A DNA stretch of 64,000 bases from Clostridiales bacterium (GTDB lineage: Bacteria; Bacillota; Clostridia; Christensenellales; Aristaeellaceae): assembly GCA_024684375.1 (NCBI GenBank), contig JAIKWZ010000033.1, forward strand, positions 19,620 to 83,619, in the 5' to 3' direction. The notes beneath the pieces were generated by a model. The model was not told where the DNA came from. It worked only from the letters and a program-made list of their open reading frames with translations, and ran no database searches. Shown in pieces: positions 60,613 through 64,000 of this stretch. The translations under genes were made by a program, and so were the position numbers. How positions within the stretch are numbered: the stretch's first letter is position 1; the number at the start of each line of letters is the position of its first letter.

Positions 60613-61398
60613 ATGCGGGAATTTTTTGGGCTGGAAGTTGAAAACGGCGGTTATCTGCGGGAGCCGGAAGGCTATTTTTCCTGGCAGCACCTGGTGTTTG
60701 TGACCCTGATCTGCCTGGCCGCCATCCTCCTCGGTATTGTGCTGGGAAAGCGTAACCGCGGCCGCTCGGACAGGGAAAGGAACCGTGTGCTGATCGCGGC
60801 GGCATTGCTCCTTGACGCCCTGGAACTGTTTGAGATCGTGTTTCTCTGTTTCCGCAGCCACGATCCCATGAACTGGCTGAAGAACCTGCCGCTGTTTCTG
60901 TGCAGCGTGCAGGCTGTCGCCCTGCCCATGGCGGCTTTCTGCAAAGGGCGGCTGAAACTGGCGGCGCAGGACTTTGTGTCCGTCTTTGGCGTGCTGGGAA
61001 TGCTGCTCGGCACCTACGGCGCCGGCCAGAACTATGCCTGCTACCCGGTTCTCTCTTTCAACAATGTGCAGTCGGGCATTGTCCACGGCATTTCGGGATT
61101 CGCGGCCATTTATATTTTTACCGCGGGGCTGGCCAGCCTGCAGAAGCGCAATATCCCGATCACTTACAGCATCCTGGCCGGGCTCTGTGCGGCGGCATAT
61201 GCGGCCAATGTGCTGATCGGCTACAACTACATGTTCCTCATGCGGGGCGACGGCACCCCCTATGATCTCGTGTACAATGCGGTCGGGGGAAGCCCGGTGC
61301 TGTACCCGCTGAGCGTAGTCGCTCTGTTCCTGGTTTACATTGCGGTATTCTATTGGGTGGTCTTCCTCATCCGGCGCAAACGGGCAAAAGCCATGTGA
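60613..61398 (+). CDS. YwaF / TIGR02206-family integral membrane protein
   Basis: A 261-residue protein with about seven hydrophobic helices. LKNLPLFLCSVQAVALPMAAF (about 95-115) is the conserved LPL-x-LC region of this family, and NYACYPVLSFNNVQSGIVHG follows. The function is unknown. The codon use (ATA apparently absent, CGG favoured) resembles its downstream neighbours and differs from the genes before 60 kb. Confidence 0.78.
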   Translation: MREFFGLEVENGGYLREPEGYFSWQHLVFVTLICLAAILLGIVLGKRNRGRSDRERNRVLIAAALLLDALELFEIVFLCFRSHDPMNWLKNLPLFLCSVQAVALPMAAFCKGRLKLAAQDFVSVFGVLGMLLGTYGAGQNYACYPVLSFNNVQSGIVHGISGFAAIYIFTAGLASLQKRNIPITYSILAGLCAAAYAANVLIGYNYMFLMRGDGTPYDLVYNAVGGSPVLYPLSVVALFLVYIAVFYWVVFLIRRKRAKAM

Positions 61399-61482
61399 CC
61401 CAAAAAAGCAAAAACGCCCGTCGGCCGTTCTTCGCAAACAGCCGGCAGGTACAGGCGCTTTTCTTTTCCCGGCCGGGACCAT

Positions 61483-62496
61483 TCATTCCCGGTTCCTCGC
61501 GCAGAAAGGCGATTCATACAGGTCTCCGTGGACAAAATAGTTGTAGGAACGGCACCCGCCCCTGCAAATCCAGTTATCCGGGCACTCCGCGCACTTGCCG
61601 TGCAGGTTTTCCCATGTCATCTTCCGGTTGTACGCGAAAGCGTCCGGGTCCTCCCAGATTTCCCGGAGGGAGCGCTGCCTCAGGTTTCCTTCGATGAAGC
61701 GGTCGTCATACAGCGCTTCGCATCCCTTGACGTTCCCGACGCTGTCGATGCCGATGGCGTCGATCCCCGCCCGGCATCCCCTGTATACCGCCGCCCCGCT
61801 GAGGTTGCCCCGCAGGCTGCCTTCATTCTCCGTAAAGTATCCGATGTTGTCGGCAATCCCCAGGATAAAGGGGGCCTGCCTGGTATGCGCGGATACGAAA
61901 TCAATCACCGTCCGGAAATCAAAACGGTAATCGATCCCTCCCCTGGCCGCGTTGCCCATCGGGGAGCAGGCCTGGATCTGCCACGCCGCAACGGGATACC
62001 CTTTCAGGTATGCGTACATCTCTTCCAGATCCGATACGTTCTCATGATTCAGCGTAGTGATCACGGAGACAGGGATCCCGCTCCGGCCCAGGCGGTCAAT
62101 GGCTGCCTCTGCCCTGGCAAAGCTCCCGGGCTGCCGCAGCCGGTCATGATGCTCCTTCATGCCGTCCAGGGATACCGCGACAGACTCGATCCCGATCTCC
62201 CGGATCCGGGATACGAGGGTTTCCGACATCTGGAAACCGTTGGTGATGATCGAGGTCCGGACCCCTTTGGTGACCAGGCGATCGGCGATCCGGTCCCAGT
62301 CGCTTCGCATGAAGACTTCCCCGCCGATCAGGGCGACCCTCTCGCAGCCCAGGTCGGCCAGCTGATCTGCGAGATCAAGGCATTCCTCCCCGGTCAGCTC
62401 GTCAGGCCTGGCTTTTCCTCCGCTGGAACCGCAATGCCTGCAGGAAAAGCAGCATGCCAGCGTGATCTCCCATACACAATCCCTGAGCGTGTACAT
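61483..62496 (-). CDS. radical SAM / SPASM-domain protein
   Basis: A 337-residue radical enzyme. The [4Fe-4S]/SAM site is CCFSCRHC (Cys15, Cys19, Cys22, spacing CxxxCxxC). The barrel includes VALIGGEVFMRSDW and TNGFQMSE. The C-terminal SPASM region carries GCRAGIDAIGIDSVGNVKGC and CAECPDNWICRGGC. SPASM radical enzymes usually modify peptides or proteins. The ATG at 62496 has GGAGGA upstream. It lies 89 bases downstream of a WXG100 gene on the same strand, which suggests that protein as substrate (inference). Confidence 0.85.
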   Translation of the reverse strand: MYTLRDCVWEITLACCFSCRHCGSSGGKARPDELTGEECLDLADQLADLGCERVALIGGEVFMRSDWDRIADRLVTKGVRTSIITNGFQMSETLVSRIREIGIESVAVSLDGMKEHHDRLRQPGSFARAEAAIDRLGRSGIPVSVITTLNHENVSDLEEMYAYLKGYPVAAWQIQACSPMGNAARGGIDYRFDFRTVIDFVSAHTRQAPFILGIADNIGYFTENEGSLRGNLSGAAVYRGCRAGIDAIGIDSVGNVKGCEALYDDRFIEGNLRQRSLREIWEDPDAFAYNRKMTWENLHGKCAECPDNWICRGGCRSYNYFVHGDLYESPFCARNRE

Positions 62497-62585
62497 CGCT
62501 TTTCCTCCGTGTGCCGCTGTTTTGATTTGCAGCGCTCCCTTACCCACGGTTCTCCGTGCCTGTATGGGGGAGCGGCAGAATCCTG

Positions 62586-62996
62586 TCAGGTCAGGTGACC
62601 TTTGAAGTTCTTGAGGTTAAGGATCGTTTGGGGCGCGCCGTAAAGCATCGTAACCATCGGCGTCTGAATTACTTTCCAGTCAAAGTGGATACCGCCGGCC
62701 CCGCCCCCGTCCTTGATGGTGCTCCTGGCCTGCTCGTCCGCTTCCTGGTAAGCCTTGGCCGCGCGCTGGATCATCTGGACATAGGATTCCACCAGCGCCG
62801 CCATCTTCTTGAACCATTCCACAGCTTTCCGCTGTTCTTCCATGAATGCTTTCTGGGAATCCCCTTCCCAGGACTGCCCGAGTACTTCGGCGCACGCATA
62901 AACCTTGCATGCGGTGCTCAGGTAATCTTCTGCGGCCTGGTGAATCTTGCTGGCGGCATTGTACATTTCGGAGATTGTAACCTCAAACCTGGCCAT
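62586..62996 (-). CDS. WXG100-family protein with C-terminal extension
   Basis: A 136-residue helical-hairpin protein. The WEG turn motif (QSWEGDSQKAFMEEQ) lies at residues 43-45, between two helices, as in WXG100/EsxA type VII secretion substrates. Typical members are ~100 residues. This one continues with KDGGGAGGIHFDW and a ~40-residue tail to KNFKGHLT. AAAGGAGG precedes the ATG. No type VII secretion genes are in the window. The next gene on the transcript is a radical SAM/SPASM enzyme. Confidence 0.85.
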   Translation of the reverse strand: MARFEVTISEMYNAASKIHQAAEDYLSTACKVYACAEVLGQSWEGDSQKAFMEEQRKAVEWFKKMAALVESYVQMIQRAAKAYQEADEQARSTIKDGGGAGGIHFDWKVIQTPMVTMLYGAPQTILNLKNFKGHLT

Positions 62997-63115
62997 TCTG
63001 ATATCCTCCTTTTCGCAGTGTATGATTCCTTTTCACCGGAGCGCCTCCGGATCTCCGCGCGGTCCGGTTTATCGGGAAACAGACGTTATCTCTGCTTATG
63101 AACAATTATCAATTT

Positions 63116-63144
63116 ATTATAGCCAAATTGCGTCGGCGTTTCAA
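63116..63144 (-). promoter_or_regulatory. promoter of the WXG100 / radical SAM operon
   Basis: On the minus strand TTGAAA (63144-63139) and TATAAT (63121-63116) are 17 bases apart. The leader to the WXG100 ATG is about 110 bases. The intergenic stretch 62997-63333 shows no gene. It holds this promoter and an A/T run near 63180-63195. Confidence 0.75.
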
Positions 63145-63333
63145 GACGGAACCAGCCGGTCAGCGGGGGATATTCCTGTTGATTTTTTTATTGAAACAAT
63201 GATGTCAGCCTTCCCGGTTCCGGTTGCAGGAGCGGGAGATCAATGCCGTCAGGCAGCCGAAGCGTAGGCGCGAATACGGCCGGCATACCGTAAGCCCGCA
63301 GGAACCGAATCTGTTTTTCAGTCAGGATGGTTT

Positions 63334-64000
63334 TCACTTCGTGCCGGTCAGCAGTGCGGAGCCGCTCAGCGCCATCCAGGCGGCTTCGGATTTTTTCATA
63401 AACTTTCCGTTCGTCGTGTCGATCAGCTCCACCTGCCGGTAGCCCATGTCACGGAGCTTCTTCACAAAGGCCTGCATGTCCCCGTACCTGGATCTGGAAA
63501 ATATATCGTGCAGGGCGAAGGTGCCGCCCTTTTTCAGCGTCCGCAGGGTTTCCAGCAGGTATTGCTGCCGGTTCCCTGGGATGTTGTGGTACACATAATT
63601 GCTCACCACGGCGTCAAAGGTCCAGTCCGGGAAATCCAGATGGGTGGCGTCTCCCTGCCGGAATGTAATCCGGCTGACGCCCTCGGCTTTGGCGTTGCTT
63701 TCGCACAGACTCTTGCTGAAGGATGCATATTCCTTGCCCCAGCGATCGATGCCGACGATCTCTGCCCCGGGGTTCCGTTTGCCCACAGCGATTCCCAGCG
63801 CGCCGCTTCCGCAGCCCACATCCAGGCACTTTCCGCCTTCCGGCAGCTTCACACAGGACGCCGTTCCCTCAATGATCTGCCGGGCCATCTGGCGTTTTCC
63901 GTTGTAGTCGAAAGCGCGATACATTTGGGCAGCCCAGACGGTCAGTCCGCAGAAAACAAGCGCGATCACCGCAAACGCGATGGTCAGCACGGTTCTCAGC
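63334..64000 (-). CDS. class I SAM-dependent methyltransferase, partial at 5' end
   Basis: At least 218 residues are visible from the GTG at 63990, and the frame stays open to the window edge, so the true start probably lies outside. A hydrophobic N-terminal segment (about 3-22) precedes a Rossmann methyltransferase with CLDVGCGSGALGIAVGK (motif I), IVGIDRWGKEY (motif II) and FDAVVSNYVYHNIPG. It appears membrane-anchored. The substrate is unknown. Confidence 0.8.
   Translation of the reverse strand, partial: LRTVLTIAFAVIALVFCGLTVWAAQMYRAFDYNGKRQMARQIIEGTASCVKLPEGGKCLDVGCGSGALGIAVGKRNPGAEIVGIDRWGKEYASFSKSLCESNAKAEGVSRITFRQGDATHLDFPDWTFDAVVSNYVYHNIPGNRQQYLLETLRTLKKGGTFALHDIFSRSRYGDMQAFVKKLRDMGYRQVELIDTTNGKFMKKSEAAWMALSGSALLTGTK

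Noticed and set aside
62586..62996. A complete type VII secretion locus around the WXG100 gene
   Set aside because: No EssC/EccC ATPase, EsaA or EssB-like gene is found in the remaining window. Only the substrate-like protein is present.
1..64000. tRNA or rRNA genes, transposases, integrases or phage genes
   Set aside because: None was seen on either strand while reading the intergenic regions and the coding frames. A dedicated tRNA or covariance scan was not possible here.

Overview
The window looks like a piece of chromosome from an uncultured, gut- or rumen-type clostridial bacterium (Bacillota, Clostridia). The evidence is the gene order of the housekeeping block (asp23-like, nusB, TsaD-like, folD, xseA, xseB, ispA, dxs, tlyA, argR, recN), clostridial protein families (type III glutamine synthetase, CD1871A-type CXXC protein, YolD-like protein, XpaC), strong GGAGG ribosome binding sites and sigma-A promoters. 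No rRNA, tRNA, transposase, phage gene or CRISPR array was found. The species cannot be named from the sequence alone.

Layout. 0-3.4 kb: a small membrane protein, then uxaC (glucuronate isomerase) and a two-subunit class I fumarase/tartrate dehydratase. 3.4-13.9 kb (minus strand): a housekeeping run for exonuclease VII, folate, isoprenoid precursors, rRNA methylation, ArgR, RecN and uridine kinase. NAD kinase and spo0A, often found in this neighbourhood, are absent from it. 14-18.3 kb: a redox pair (45-residue CXXC protein plus a membrane ferredoxin-thioredoxin fusion), a phosphotransferase and pgi. 18.4-25 kb: a plus-strand run of ThuA-like, Gfo/Idh/MocA, VanY-type carboxypeptidase, GH127 and glutamine synthetase III. 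25-28.9 kb: argG-argH under palindromic ArgR-type sites that resemble those before argR, then an acyltransferase. 30.2-37.6 kb: a cell-wall operon of an SH3b/NlpC-P60 hydrolase, a HAD-thymidylate kinase fusion, and a zinc-ribbon membrane protein that keeps only the N-lobe of a protein kinase and carries a large peptidoglycan-binding ectodomain. 37.7-41.4 kb: two secreted proteins, one with cysteine repeats and Ig-like domains. 41.7-47.1 kb: XpaC, YitT, a YolD-like protein, a Y-family polymerase and a C69 dipeptidase. 47.3-54.4 kb: a glycosidase-like enzyme, a short FNT channel, MscS, MsrA, an alpha/beta hydrolase and a PfkB sugar kinase.

54.6-60.3 kb is an accessory island, all on the minus strand. 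It holds a gene apparently starting at ATT, a SIMPL protein, an ADP-ribosylglycohydrolase, an AAA ATPase, small unknown proteins, an HTH regulator fused to a SpoT-like HD domain, and two proteins sharing a repeated RNPYY motif. These last two lie behind what reads as a SAM-I/IV-type riboswitch with an attenuator. 60.4-64 kb holds a YwaF-like membrane protein, a radical SAM/SPASM enzyme, a WXG100 protein with an extra C-terminal tail, and a methyltransferase cut by the window edge. Its codon use differs from the rest (ATA seems avoided, CGG favoured), which suggests recent acquisition or a contig join.

The main candidates for undescribed biology are the WXG100 / radical SAM pair, the N-lobe-only pseudokinase wall sensor, the SAM-riboswitch-controlled RNPYY proteins, the HTH-HD fusion and the ATT-initiated gene.
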